DNA of 64,000 nucleotides, from positions 19,484,614 to 19,548,613 of the forward strand of contig JARZZO010000008.1 of assembly GCA_030544215.1 (NCBI GenBank). Reading direction: 5' to 3'. The notes beneath the pieces are model-generated. The model was not told where the DNA came from. It did not search any database and saw only the letters and a program-made list of their open reading frames with translations. Of this stretch, positions 23,990 to 36,283 are shown one piece after another; the first letter of the stretch is position 1; every line of letters starts with the position of its first letter. A program made the position numbers and the translations under genes. Origin of the DNA: Zantedeschia hybrid cultivar (taxonomy: Eukaryota; Streptophyta; Magnoliopsida; Alismatales; Araceae).

Positions 23990-26900
23990 TTGCATATCTG
24001 TTTGCCTCATTACTTGCAATATTTTAGTTCCATTGCCTTATATGTGAGCATGTGTTTGTTTATTTCAGCTGCTTCTCCTTTGTTTGCACCATTTAATGCT
24101 AGTGTGCCGTACCTGAATGGCACTAATTTCACTGAGTGGAAACAAAGGGTACAATTTGCTCTAGGCTGCATGGACTTAGACTTAGCATTACGTGAGGTTA
24201 TGCCGGCTCCACTTACTCCAGAAAGCTCGTTGGAACAGCAGACTCATTATGAAAAATGGGAAAAGTCCAATCGTCTATGTCTTCTGTTCCTTCAGGGACA
24301 CATTGGACAGAACATTAAGGGATCTATCCCAGATCAGACTACTGCTAGTGGATTTCTTAAAGTTATTGAGGAACAGTTCATTAGTTCTGATAAGGCCAAA
24401 GCCAGAACTTTAATGGCTAAACTGTCCTCAATGAAATACACTAGTGGTAGTGTTCGAGAGCATACATCCTATGTTTGCTATGAGTCTAATTTAGTTAATG
24501 TTCCAAAGAGTACATGGTGGATTGACTCAGGTTCTACTGTGCATGTTGCCACTTCTATGCAGGGATTCCTCTTCCAACGGCCTCCGAATGAGGGTGAGCG
24601 AAGCATCTTTTCAGGAAATAAGACGCGCTCACAAGTCAAGGCCGTAGGAATTTATAGGATTGTTATGGAATCATGATTTGTTCTAGATTTAGAAGACACT
24701 TTTTATGTACCATCTTTTAGTAGAAATTTGGTTTCAGTATCAAGACTTGATTCAAAAGGTTTTCAAGTCAAACTTGGAAACTCTTTAGTTGAATTAATAA
24801 AGGATTCTATTGTTATTGGTACTGGTTCTATATCCGATGGTTTGTATAAATTGTGTCTTAGCAATGTGATTGAACAATCTCATAACACCCTGCATACTTC
24901 GGTCCTTACTGGCAACAAGCGTGGTAGAGTTAATGAAAATTCATCCATGTTGTGGCATAGGAGATTAGGACACATCTCCATTAAGAGGCTCAAAAGGTTA
25001 GTGGGAGAATGAGTGTTACACACTCTGAATTTCACTGACTTCGAGACATGTGTTGATTGCATTAAAGGAAAGCAAACACACACGCCTAATAAAGATGCCA
25101 CAAGGAGTTCTGGAATTTTAGAAATAATTCACACTGATATTTGTGGTCCTTTTCCACCCTGTCTGACTGGTGAGAGGTACTTTGTCACCTTTATAGATGA
25201 CTATTCTAGATTCATGTATCTCTATTTACTTCTTGAAAAGGCAGATGTTTTTAATGTCTTTAAGGATTTCAAGAAGGAAGTAGAGAAACAATCAGGGAAA
25301 GTAATCAAGATAGTCAGGTCTGATAGAGGTGGCGAGTACTATGGTAGGTATACTGAGATGGGACAAAGGCCTGGTCCATTAGCTAAATTCCTTAAAGAAG
25401 AGGGTATTGTACCTCAGTACACTACTCCTGGCAGCCCATACCAGAATGGGGTTGCAGAAAGAAGGAATCGAACGCTTAAAGAAATGGTCAGGGCAATGTT
25501 AAGTCGTTCTACCCTTCCTTTATCCTTGTGGGGCGAAGCCGTTAAGACAGCTGCTCACATTGTGAATAAGGTTCCTACGAAGGCTGCGCCTAAGACTCCC
25601 TATGAGTTATGGTGTGGTAGGAAACCTTCTGTGAGCTATATGCGCACGTGGGGGTGTGCAGCTGAGGCTAGGCCATACAGTCCACAGGAAAAGGCTTTTG
25701 ATCTCAGAACAACCAGTGGATTCTTCATTGGTTATCCAGCGAGATCAAAAGGGTATAGATTCTATTGCCCATCTCATGTTCCCATCATTATAGAAACAGA
25801 TAAGGCGAGGTTCCTTGAAGATGGCGGAGTTAGTGGGAGTGGACCTTCTCGAGAGATTTCTTTTGAGGAGTTACAGGATCAGGTTGAAATACATGTAACA
25901 ACTGACAACGTTGTTCCCATATTCATTCCTCGGAATGAAATCCTAGGGGAGCAAATAGTTGCAGTTGGTCCACCCCAGGTTGCTCCAGAGCCAGAAGATG
26001 TCGCTGTTGTTGACCAACCACCTCCTCAGGTGGATCAGGGGCCAACATTGCGTCGATCTGAAAGAGTCAGGAGACCTGCCATATCTGATGAGTTCATAGT
26101 ATACCTACAAGAGGATAGTGTAGACAGGGGTGACATTGATGATCCAGTGACGTTTTCACAAGCCATGAAGAGTGAAAAATCTGCCTATTGGTTTGAAGCC
26201 ATGAAAGAAGAGCTTGACTCTATGGCTAAAAAAAACCAAGTCTGGGATCTCGTTAACTTGCCTAAAGGGTCCAAACTTGTTGGATGTAAATGGATATTTA
26301 AAACTAAGGTGGACGCTAAAGGCAAAGTTGAACGATATAAGGCCAGATTGGTAGCTAAGGGTTTCACTCAAAGGGAAGGCATTGACTATGATGAGACGTT
26401 CTCTCCAGTTTCCAAGAAACTCTCATTCAGAATAGTCATGGCCTTGGTAGCTCATTTTGACCTGGAGTTACATCAGATGGATGTGAAAACGGCTTTTCTC
26501 AATGGGGACCTAGATAAAGAAGTGTATATGGAGCAACCTCAAGGGTTTCGTGCTGAAGGTAAAGAACACTTGGTATGCAAATTAAGGAAATCCATTTACG
26601 GATTTAAGCAAGCCTCCCGCCAATGGTTCATAAAGTTCAATGAAATCATACTGTCCTTTGGGTTTAAGGAAAACATCTTTGATGAATGTTTGTACCTAAG
26701 GATCAGTGGGAGTAGTTTCATTGTCTTGCTTTTGTATGTGGATGACATCTTGCTTGCCAGCAGTGATCTTGGTTTGTTGCACGAAACCAAAGCTTTTCTT
26801 TCTAAGAACTTTGAGATGAAAGATATGGGTGATGCCCACTATGTTTTGGGCATTGAAATCACTAGAGATAGACCCTCAGGCACTCTTGGTCTCTCTCAGA

Positions 26901-27724
26901 AGGCTTACATCTCAAAGGTCTTGGAAAGGTTCAACATGCAGTCCTGCGCACCCGATAAAGTACCCATTGTAAAAGGTGATAAATTCAGTGAATTACAGTG
27001 TCCCAGGAACGACTTGGAAAGGAAGCAGATGGAGCCTATCCCATATGCTTCAGCCGTTGGGAGCTTGATGTACCTTCAGACTTGTACACGTCCAGATATA
27101 GCTTTTGCCGTGGGTATGCTCAGCAGGTACCAGAGCAACCCAGGCATGGATCATTGGAAAGCTGCCAAGAAAGTCATGCGATATCTTAAGGGCACATTAG
27201 ATTTCATGCTCACTTATAGAAGGTCAGATCAGCTAGAGGTCGTTGCCTATTCTGATGCTGATTTTGGCGGCTGCCTTGATTCGAGGAAGTCCACTACAGG
27301 ATACATCTTCCTCCTGGCAGGAGGAGCTATCACTTGGTGCAGTGAGAAGCAGAGTATAACAGTAGCTTCCACGATGGCAGCTGAGTTCATTGCTTGTTTT
27401 GAGGCTAGTGCACAGGCCATCCAGTTGCGGAATCTGCTCATAGGTCTATCATTCATTGACTTCGTCTCCAGACCTATCAGGATATATTGTGACAATTCCG
27501 CTGCGGTCTTCTTCTCTAAGAACAATAAGGCGTCCAAATGTGGTAGAGCCTTAGACATTAAGTATTTTGCTCTTAGAGACAGAGTGAAGAATCAAGAAGT
27601 GTCTATAGAACATATCGGAACGGATCTTATGGTTGCTGACCCACTCACGAAAGGACTACCTGCTAGCACCTTTTGTAGTCATGTGATTCGGATGGGTCTT
27701 GTCAGTTCACTCGATATGTTGTGA
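23990..27724 (+). pseudogene. Copia gag-pol polyprotein with two in-frame stops and a gag deletion
   Basis: One frame runs the whole length, broken by TGA at 24674-24676 and at 25010-25012. Gag (YLNGTNFTEWKQRVQFALG) is cut short after KYTSGSVREH. It joins protease (WWIDSGSTVHVAT, active-site DSG) without the usual zinc knuckle. Next come the integrase HHCC domain (WHRRLGHIS, then CVDC) and the catalytic core (HTDICGPF, SDRGGEY, and NGVAERRNRTLKEMVRAM holding the Glu). Reverse transcriptase follows (MDVKTAFLNGDL, LYVDDILLAS) and then RNase H (YSDADFGGCLDSRKSTTGY), ending at TGA 27722. From 25013 to 27724 there are 903 uninterrupted codons. Both stops could be CGA to TGA transitions. With a truncated gag and stops it cannot move on its own. 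Confidence 0.95.
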
Positions 27725-28161
27725 TTCTTCCATTACTTTCTGCCTTCTCCATTTATTTTGTATACATGTTGGTGATGGATTTTGGCTGGCAGATTGTATA
27801 TTTAAGTGGTGACCAATAGATAAACATTATGTTTGAGTTTATCTACAGTTCCATATTTGATGTTCAATTATAGTAAGTTGGTGGCATTGTGGTACATAGA
27901 AGGTGGTGTGTAATTGAATGCATTTACCGCCATGACTCATGTCATTTGATTTACTGTTCTTGAACCTTTAAGATTCCGTTAATTGGAATGGTGTGTAATT
28001 TTGTTTTATCGTGCGCGCGCATACCGTGATTTTCTCTTCAGGTGTATGCCCAGGATGTCAAATCTTCAAGAGTCCTTTTGAAACTATATATATTTATACT
28101 ATAAGTATGTTTTCAAAGGAAGATTTGATGTGCTTAAGACAAGTTGGACCAAGTGGGAGAA

Positions 28162-28551
28162 TGTTGGGTTTTAATCCAATTAGTGGTCCACTTGTGTTTA
28201 CTGGGCTGCACACTTGCACACCATTAGGCATCCAATTAATGGAATATGATTGGGCTTAACCCATTAGGCGCCCAATAAGGATCCTGTAATGGGTAGGATC
28301 CTGTTAGAAGTAAGAACGGGACTGGTCCCTCCTCTCTATAAAAGAAGCCTGTGACTCCCCATTAGGTCATACGCATTAAGACGAATAGAGAGAGGAAACC
28401 AGTGGAGACAGTGCGTGGGTTTACACCGTCTTCCTGCCCGGAGTTCGTGCGTTTTGGTTCGAGGTCCGCTGCGCGTGGGGATCGACTCCGGCATCGTCTT
28501 CCTCTGTGTTAGGGATGGCTTCCACTCCAGGTATTTCGAAAATCCCTAACA
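28162..28551 (+). repeat. 3' LTR of the copia element
   Basis: The LTR is 390 bp, begins TG and ends CA. It follows the polypurine tract and is followed by the GAGCA duplication. It contains a TATAAAA box at 28337-28343 (CTCTCTATAAAAGAAG) with GGGACTGGTCCCTCCTCTCT before it, the likely U3 promoter. It is the same family as the solo LTR at 12510-12907. Confidence 0.92.
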
Positions 28552-29464
28552 GAGCAATGATGCAGCGTGGATCAAGGAAGGAAAATTCGGGACCGAACAC
28601 GGATCGATCTGGGCTTGGACTGCTATCCGATCCGATCTGATTCTAACCGATCCGGTCCGATTCCCCCATTTTGTTGTAAAGAAAGATTAAAGAATTATAA
28701 AAAAATTAATAAATAAAAAATAAAAAATAACTTTAAAATTTAGATATATGGGGGAGACATAATACCTTATCCTAAATTAATCTAGTCATGTACATGAATA
28801 ATTGATAAAACAAAAAAATAAAAACAAAAAAAAATCATTGTAGTCTTACATTATAGGTGTTATACAAATATTGGACATAATTTTTCCAAGACACGTAAGA
28901 CTCATACCATTATCTATATTCCTCAAAAATCCGGTGATATTCATCTGTGTGATCATAGAAGATTGTCACCATGACCTATTATTGTGCATCACTTCCACAA
29001 TAACATCCTCCTGACGCATCGGAGCATTGAGGATATGCTCCTGATGCATCTGAGTATTGAGGATATGCTTTTGATGCATATCCTCTTAAGTAACTCGATG
29101 CATCGGAGTGTTGAGCTGCATAATATCCTATTGGGAGTATATATGTATAGGGACTATAAGTTCCATACCCTTGTGATGGAGTTTAAAATGAAACATCTGA
29201 GAATTGGACTTGAGGAAAATATGTTGACTTTTGTGTTGCCCTCATGCTTGTGGTTGTTGTTGCTTTCCTTTGCTCTTGTTTATACCTGCTCGAATGGTCT
29301 TTGCTTTGAGTGCAATGCGTAAGCTCTTCCTCCCCAATGAAGACAATCGGAGGGGCTTTACTTCCTTGACTTGAGTCTCGTCTTTGAGATGATCGATGTT
29401 GCAAAGATCCATTTTGACTCATGCGTAGATCATCTGTAAGGCTTTGAACCCTGTGTCCATTCAT

Positions 29465-32149
29465 ATCTTACACTTAGCAGAATTCGGCCATGATACATGT
29501 ACGGAGCATAACATATACATAATAAAAATAAGATAATAGAAATCTACAAGGCAAAACAAATAATCATCCAACGTAAATTTTAAATAATAATAAGTCAACA
29601 CAATTTACAAAAAGTCTCATAATAAACGACTGTCTTTGAATAACATAATCAATCTCTCTCAACTCCCTATAATCTCACAAATTACATAATATATTCAATT
29701 ATTCTTACTACATCAGTCTATTAAAATGAAAAGACTAATAAATTCACAATTAGCTTTAAATCTAAAAGCTCCAAATAACTCTTATATTTCGTGGTCAGAA
29801 TCAAAGTCCAACTCTCTGATAACTTCTCTTGAAAAATTATTCACCAAACTTATTGAGTATAAAACTCAGTAAACATCATCCTCTCTACAAACTAAACATA
29901 TAATAATTAAAATTCACATGATAGTAAATTCATATCATGAATAGTTCACAATATTATATATAAATCACCTAAGAGAATGATACAAAGTAAGATTTCATAT
30001 ATCTCATATCAAATTAGATGTATTTTCTAATAATTTGAAATAAATATGTTAATTCATAATACTTTTCATACGTAGAACAAACTTTTTACTCTTGAAATTA
30101 AACTACTAGCCATAAACGTATTACATAATTCCTCTCTAACACATAGGAAGGTGCATATTGCATAACATATAATTAAAAATAATGACTAGCAGTATAAAAT
30201 CAAATTATCTTATCTAAAATTTAGATATGAAAGAATTTCACATAATTTAAACAGATTTGAAATGACTTAAAATATATTCAAATCGAACTTATTATTTGTC
30301 AAAATTATCATATTTCATATATTAAACGGATAAAGATCATACCTACAACATAAGGGACTATACACATACATATACTGGGTACTTAGGCAATAGTACCAAA
30401 TCTTGACTACTGCGTAATCAAAGATCACACATATCCCACCATTACACCGTACTGAATTAATAGGTTTCGTAAATTTTGTTTATTATCCTTAGGTCATATA
30501 ATATCCTAACTAACAAAGACGCTTATATTAAAATCGGATCACATAATCCCCTTATGATGAAGTTATCTATAACACACATATTAAATTGGATGGCACATGA
30601 CTTACAAACGTTAGAATTCATCATAAATTTGGATATATTCAAAAGTAATAGATTTTCCTATAGAAAACGCGCATTCTAAAGACAACATAATCTTATACGG
30701 TGAAATTTTTGGTGAAACTAATTCTAACAAGTTATACATGCATGATTACTAAATTTTTTTTCAAAATTTTTGAAACATGCTATATAATTTTTATATATCA
30801 AAACTTATTTTTCAGAGTTGAAAATTTAATAATAATACAAGCAATTGCAAATGGATTCATAAAATAACTAAACTAGATAAAAAAATATAAATACCATATG
30901 AAAAGTTTCTGTAACGTTTCGTTAAGATCCGAATTCATATGATACAAATTTAGACATCTATAGAATACTTAAATTGAGTCACTTGTAGCAGTTCTTAATT
31001 AATTACTTAAATAAATATCACCTAAACTACAAAAATTACAAAAAAAATTAGACAAGTTAAAAACATGTTAATGAAGTTCTAAGCAAAATTTTAGGTTAAT
31101 TGGATTTAAAACAAGTGAGAATGGACTTCAAGAAATTTAACGAAAAATAACAAAATATTGAACTGGAAACTAACAGGAAACGGTTGACCGTTTAGCTCCT
31201 AGTTTATGGTACAAAAATTGGTCCTGGATCGGTCGACAATTTTTCTCAAAATGGTTGACCTTTTCTGGTCATATCAGAATAAACACAGAGGTATTTAAGG
31301 ATTTTGATTCCATATTCAAACCTTACGACTTCTAATTGACTCTAATGATATTCTTAACATATTTAGGCCTTTGAAATAATGAAAACAGCTTAGGTTTATC
31401 ATATAATACAAAATATCTATACTTCGAAGAATCATCACCTACTTCTTATGTTAGAATTTTCAAAATTCGAAATAGCCAAGAGATCTTAACTACCAGCAAA
31501 ACGTACGACTTTTTAGCCTTCCTCCTCGACCTACAACGTTCTTAGAAGACAAGAGAATCACGAAAATATTAATTTTACTCAAGAACAACCTTCATCTTCT
31601 TCTCTTTCTTCAAGAACAAATGCAAGATACCACATTTCAAAATGGAGAACGACATTTAGGATTAGCCACGCTCCGAACCATATAATATAGAGTTAACACC
31701 TAACTTCTGATCACACATAACCTCTACAAACCACATTTGTATCGAATTAAGTTGTCATTCTACGAATTAGAAAGAATCTTACCCTAAATCGAACTCCTCT
31801 CCTATAATTCTACTTTTATTAACTGAACATTTAATTTTTCGACCTAGTAAACAAATGAATATGTAAAAACAGTCTTCTACAAAGTTGTATACTTCTTAGA
31901 GCTCTTTCCATCCGTACCAGCTGCGCCACATATGAGTTATATAATAAGAGTTTTTGCCAAAAGACTGACCTACTATCCTGAGTACTCGAACATATAAATT
32001 TCTTCTAACTTAATAGGTTAAACCACTTATGAAACTAAGTTAATGGGCTTATTCAAGTAACTATATATACTCTATTTGTCTCTTTATTATTCTTGCTATT
32101 AATATTTATTTATTTATTATTATTTTTGTTTAAAAAATATCGGGTATTA
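29465..32149. other. AT-rich insert inside the hAT element
   Basis: The block is about 2.7 kb and interrupts the 3' part of the hAT transposase, whose tail resumes below 29464 (reading frame 29183-29464, minus). Its right edge reads GGGTATTACA on the plus strand, i.e. TGTAATACCC on the minus strand, a common LTR start in plants. No matching left edge or coding sequence is convincing. It may be a nested, eroded LTR or other insert. Confidence 0.35.
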
Positions 32150-34440
32150 CATCATTATCAGTACTCGTCTTCGAAGTGGAATCGTTTGAAGTTTGATACT
32201 GCACTCTCTAGCATTTCGTCCTCTTCCTCTTCTTTTACCATATCTAGATATGCAATATCCAATGAACTTGTTAGTGGCATCTTACCTTTACCTGGTCTTG
32301 GTACACGGGACGTAAATTTATTTTGTCTTTTAAGAGAAGGTTAGGAAAGTTGAAACTCTACGGACAATATGATTATGTCTAGTTCTCCTTCTGCCCACGA
32401 ACATTCATTTGGGTCAAAATCTAAGGTTTGACCCGAGACATTCGTTGCATCCACCCATGTATGAAGGAGGTTCTCCTCCTTAAAGATTTCGTCGATGGCA
32501 ATCGGTTCTTCAACTGGAGGTTCCCGTTGCACAGGTCGTTCGGCAACCTCCTCTCTCCAATGTATTTCTTTCCTCTGATTCTTTTGGATGTTAGAAAGTA
32601 AAAGATAGTGGAAATATGTTAGAGAATAAAAAGTAGTTACCTGCTACATGCAGATCATGGTGAAGTGTCTTATCCCATCTTCTATCTATGATTTTTCACT
32701 ACTTTGTAAAATTTCTCTTATTTGCCTTGGCAATGTCTTTTTTTGACGATTCATTGCCTCGTACAAATAATACATTGTAGCCTTCTTGTCATCATCCACC
32801 ATCCTAAGGACGCGTACAAGAGGTTCTACTACACTAAGTATTGTATTAATGTTCTTCCAGAACTATATGTCTATGACGAGCTCCTCCACTTGCTTCCCCT
32901 TGTCCTTATTGGAATGCTTTGCCTCTGGTTAGTGTGCTCGCGCATCAATGTGAGTACATAGTTGTGGTTGTAGATATAAGAGGTAATGAATTGATCCCAC
33001 TTCACCATCTCCTCTGCCATTTCATCCTTACCAATGTCCTTTAACATCAAATCTAGAGAGTGGGGAGCATGATACCTAATATAGGTGTTGTCGCTTCTCC
33101 ATCAAATTTGACCAACGGCTTTATAGGCAGGTGCATTGTCCATGATAACTTGCACGACCTGATCCTCTATGACCTGCTCTACAATTTCATCGATTAGCTT
33201 GAAAAGGTAATCAACGTTCTTAACTTTACCACCGACATCAACCGACTTCTATAAGATGATCCTAACTTGACAATATATAAGGAAGTTGATCATGCTCTTC
33301 CTTGTTATACCTATTAAAAAAAATGAAAACAATTAGTCTAGAACAAAGTAGTCATTAATGAAGAAGTAAACATGACATCCGTAATTGAATATGCTCACAT
33401 GTCCAGCCATCAGTCATAATTGTGTAGCCTCCCTCATCCCATATTCTTTTAAAGGACTTGATAAATTTCTTGAGATAGGCTACCTCTTGAGCTAAGTGTT
33501 GTAGATTTTCTAGGGCGTTGGTCCAAGAACACCTTTACCTACTTCTCTGATTGTCTCGATCATGTCTTCCCAATACGGACCCTTGGCAGCATTCGCGGCA
33601 TGCTGTTGTAGATGAACCATCATGAACAAGCTCAACCTTGCATATCTTCAAATTCATCATGGCAACCATAATGGATGATTGCCTACTCCTCTTTCAAATA
33701 CGAATCTATTGGACCTACCTTAGAATCATCGTCCCTAGTTAGGTAATGAATTTCATCTTCATTGGATCCTTATCCGAACCCACTTCCTTGTTTAACGTGT
33801 CGACCAGTCCGTCTGTAGAAATCCTTCTCGACAAAGATTTTTCGGCTTGCTTCCATTGCACGTCAAATTTCATCTTAAGAATGAATTAAAGAAAAAGATT
33901 AATTAATTTAGATTGAAAATTCTAGAAAAATAAGACTAATGAAATGTTGAGTAGTATAAACATTACCTTATTCAAAACCCGCAAATGAAGTAGATCTCCT
34001 TCTTTGTATATCTTGTGGTTCTTGCCCCGAAGGATATATTTGCGCTCCGGTGGAGGAAGGACGGATAATCTCCTCTCTAACTCGACCCCTCGCTGTAGAT
34101 GTCTCTCCTCTCTTGGCATCTTTATGTCGTAAGTAGTTCTTGAATTGATTCTTTATCTCCGATGGGACATTAGAACAATCTTTGACTTCATCTTCGACGT
34201 CCGTCAAATGTTACTTGAGACAAAAAAATTCACCTGAAATAACTCTACCACAATAGTTATATTTTACCTTACGAACATTCATATCCATTACAGTGCAATG
34301 GTTCCATCCAGGGTTGCTCCGAGAAGAGCCAAATGTTACCTCATTTTGTCCCGAGGTAGACATGTTAAAAATATAAACCAAAAGATTAAGAAAAGAAGAA
34401 TTAGAACGGAAAAAAAAAAATGTCACCCAACGCCACTAGA
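32150..34440 (-). pseudogene. hAT transposase remnant (BED zinc finger, DUF659, acidic C-terminus)
   Basis: Read on the minus strand, frame shifts and stops separate recognisable blocks. First is a BED-type finger (DPGW-like NPGWNHCTV, then NYCGRVISG, about 34205-34370) with a following segment CSNVPSEIKNQFKNYL. Next is a DUF659-like part: IREVGKGVLGP near 33520, then WDEGGYTIMTDGWT near 33400-33460, then KNVDYLFKLIDEIVEQV and MDNAPAYKAVG near 33115-33230. Last are EENLLHTWVDA (about 32430-32490) and an acidic tail EEEEDEML (about 32180-32220). This is the layout of plant DUF659 hAT transposases. It is multiply disrupted, so it makes no enzyme. Confidence 0.8.
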
Positions 34441-34837
34441 ACACAACTCCCCAAAACTCAATTACACTGATGAGAGCTTTAAAAAGCAATAAAAATTTAA
34501 TGAGAGCTTAGGGAGAGAGAGAATTTGGAGAGAGGAAACTTGAGAGAAAGAGAGAACTTAAAGAGAAAAAGAAAGAAGTAAGAAATTGAGTTGGTGGAGA
34601 TGGAAGAAGGCCTTGGGGGGTTTTTATAAGCTCCCCAGGGCCCCTGATAGTCTTTGGGAATGTTCTCAACTACCAGCCCATTTTTGCATCTAACTGTTTG
34701 GGCCTCAGATCGGCCGATCAGACAGATCTTAAGAAAGGAACGGTGAGTCGGGATCGGATTGATCCATCCAAAAATCAAGCGGATCGACCAATCCGATCCT
34801 AGCCATCCGTGCCGATATTGCCATCCTCGACGTGGAT

Positions 34838-36013
34838 AGCAATGCTGTAGCAAAAGTAGGAGAACAACAAATGCCAGATCCAGGCAGAGGATGAGCATGA
34901 TAGCAACAGCAAGGGCAACATTAATAAGAATGTGTACGATAACTAATGAAGAGCCTGGGAGCAAAGGTACAAGTTATCAACTTCTTTACTTAGCAAGAAT
35001 AAGTTACGTAAATCGCCTCTTCCTCAAATTTCCGTAGTGGTGAGGACACGTCCTTTCACACGGTAACCAATGATTTGATAAGTAATCCGATCATTAAAAT
35101 TTCCATGCATTATCAAGCATAATAGTTAAAACTGAATTGTCTAATGTGTTATCTGTTTTTTTATCATTATCGATAGTTATCTGATACCAATAATACTAGC
35201 GTATGAGATTACCGTACCAAATACTTACCATATGTCAAATAGTATTCAGATGAGAAGACACCACACGCTGGGTGGAAGTAGGGGGGGAGTACGGCGGCCT
35301 GGACCGTATCGTTCTAAAATGGGAGGGTTTCAAGTTGACAAATAATTGTAGAAATATCAAGTTCCATCTTGTACAGGAGGGTGTAGCAATCACGTCATGC
35401 CGTTCGATTAAGTTTGCGGCTGCAATATTTTAAATATTGTAGCAAATATTTTTCAACTATCCTCTCATTCTAGTAGGGATACAAACAAATACAAATGTAT
35501 TAATTTATTTTGTATCTGTATTCGTATATAATTCTAAAAAGTTCATATTCAAATGTGAATTAACCTGCATTTATGTACGTCCAATAATATTAGAAAAATC
35601 ATATGTTTAACATAATTTTATTTCTTGAAAAGTATATCACACGTTCACAATTTTATTTTTAATGTTATTTCCTACTTCATATGAGCTTTTTACTATATCT
35701 GGTTTATATTCGTATATGTTCACTACAAATCTGAATACTAATTTTATCTGAGGATTATTCACATTCCAATTTTATATTTGTACATAATATATATTCGATC
35801 CATTTACGTCACTACATTCTAGCAGGATGTGCTCCAGGCCGGCCGCAATACTCCTCCCCTACTACGACCCTGCTTATGATGCCTTCAAATATGTAGACCC
35901 CATTTTCTAGCTCATCTATACAAATTGTCCAATCAAAGAATGAATAGCAATAGAAAAAAATAGAAACTCTATCTTGACACTGTCTGAACTGTCAGATGGC
36001 AGCCAAATCCAAT
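34838..36013. other. Intergenic region, nothing assigned
   Basis: 34838-34960 continues the AGCA/GCAA-rich segment found before 22899, confirming that copia and hAT inserted into one locus. From 35000 to 36013 the DNA is AT-rich, with a G run at 35281-35287 and no frame I can assign. Confidence 0.45.
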
Positions 36014-36021
36014 GACTGCAC

Positions 36022-36283
36022 TAGGGATGCGAATATGTCGAATTTGATAGGAATGTAAGATAGATCCGCGATAGTATCTGTTAAACTGTCGATTTAGAAA
36101 TGTTCTCTGTTAACTATCTTATAAGTTAAGAGTTAGTATACATTCAGTCAGTAAAAATTTGTATCTATTACCTTTTTCGCTATGCATATAGGTTTAAAAA
36201 GACATACTACTATTTAGTAATTGCTGACTTATAAATTAAGAATCAGTTGAAAATTGGATTTTTGGTTACCATTTGCATCCATA
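36022..36283. mobile_element. hAT-type MITE, 262 bp
   Basis: The ends TAGGGATGCGAAT and ATTTGCATCCATA form an inverted repeat of the TAGGGATGCAAA type. The flanks GACTGCAC (36014-36021) and AACTGCAC (36284-36291) are an 8 bp duplication with one mismatch. The interior shares CATTCAGTCAGTAAAAATT and GGTTACCATTTGCATCC with the element at 54262-54511, so the two belong to one family. Confidence 0.8.

Larger units (their letters stand above)
22904..28551 (+). mobile_element. Ty1/copia LTR retrotransposon, defective, with unmatched LTRs
   Basis: The element starts TGTTGGGTTTTAATCC at 22904 and ends ATCCCTAACA at 28551. A perfect 5 bp GAGCA lies on both sides (22899-22903 and 28552-28556). The internal order gag, protease, integrase, reverse transcriptase, RNase H is that of copia. 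A polypurine tract AAGTGGGAGA (28151-28160) abuts the 390 bp 3' LTR. The 5' end matches the 3' LTR for only about 25 bp before diverging, and no TGGTATCAGAG-type primer site is seen. The leader 22930-24060 has repeated CACCAAAGTG-like motifs and ends in a TTTATTTCAG acceptor-like site just before gag. Confidence 0.93.
28573..34829 (-). mobile_element. Decayed hAT-superfamily transposon, 6.3 kb
   Basis: The left terminus CAAGGAAGGAAAATTCGGGA and the reverse complement of the right terminus, CGAGGATGGCAATATCGGCA, match at most positions. The flanks GCGTGGAT (28565-28572) and ACGTGGAT (34830-34837) are an 8 bp duplication with one mismatch, as expected for hAT. A broken BED-DUF659-dimerisation type transposase lies on the minus strand inside. 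The element sits 21 bp after the end of the copia LTR (16 bp after its GAGCA duplication). The middle (29465-32150) is AT-rich foreign-looking DNA that splits the transposase tail. Confidence 0.82.

Noticed and set aside
34497..34964. 155-codon minus-strand frame
   Set aside because: Crosses the hAT terminus and its target duplication, so it cannot be one ancestral gene.
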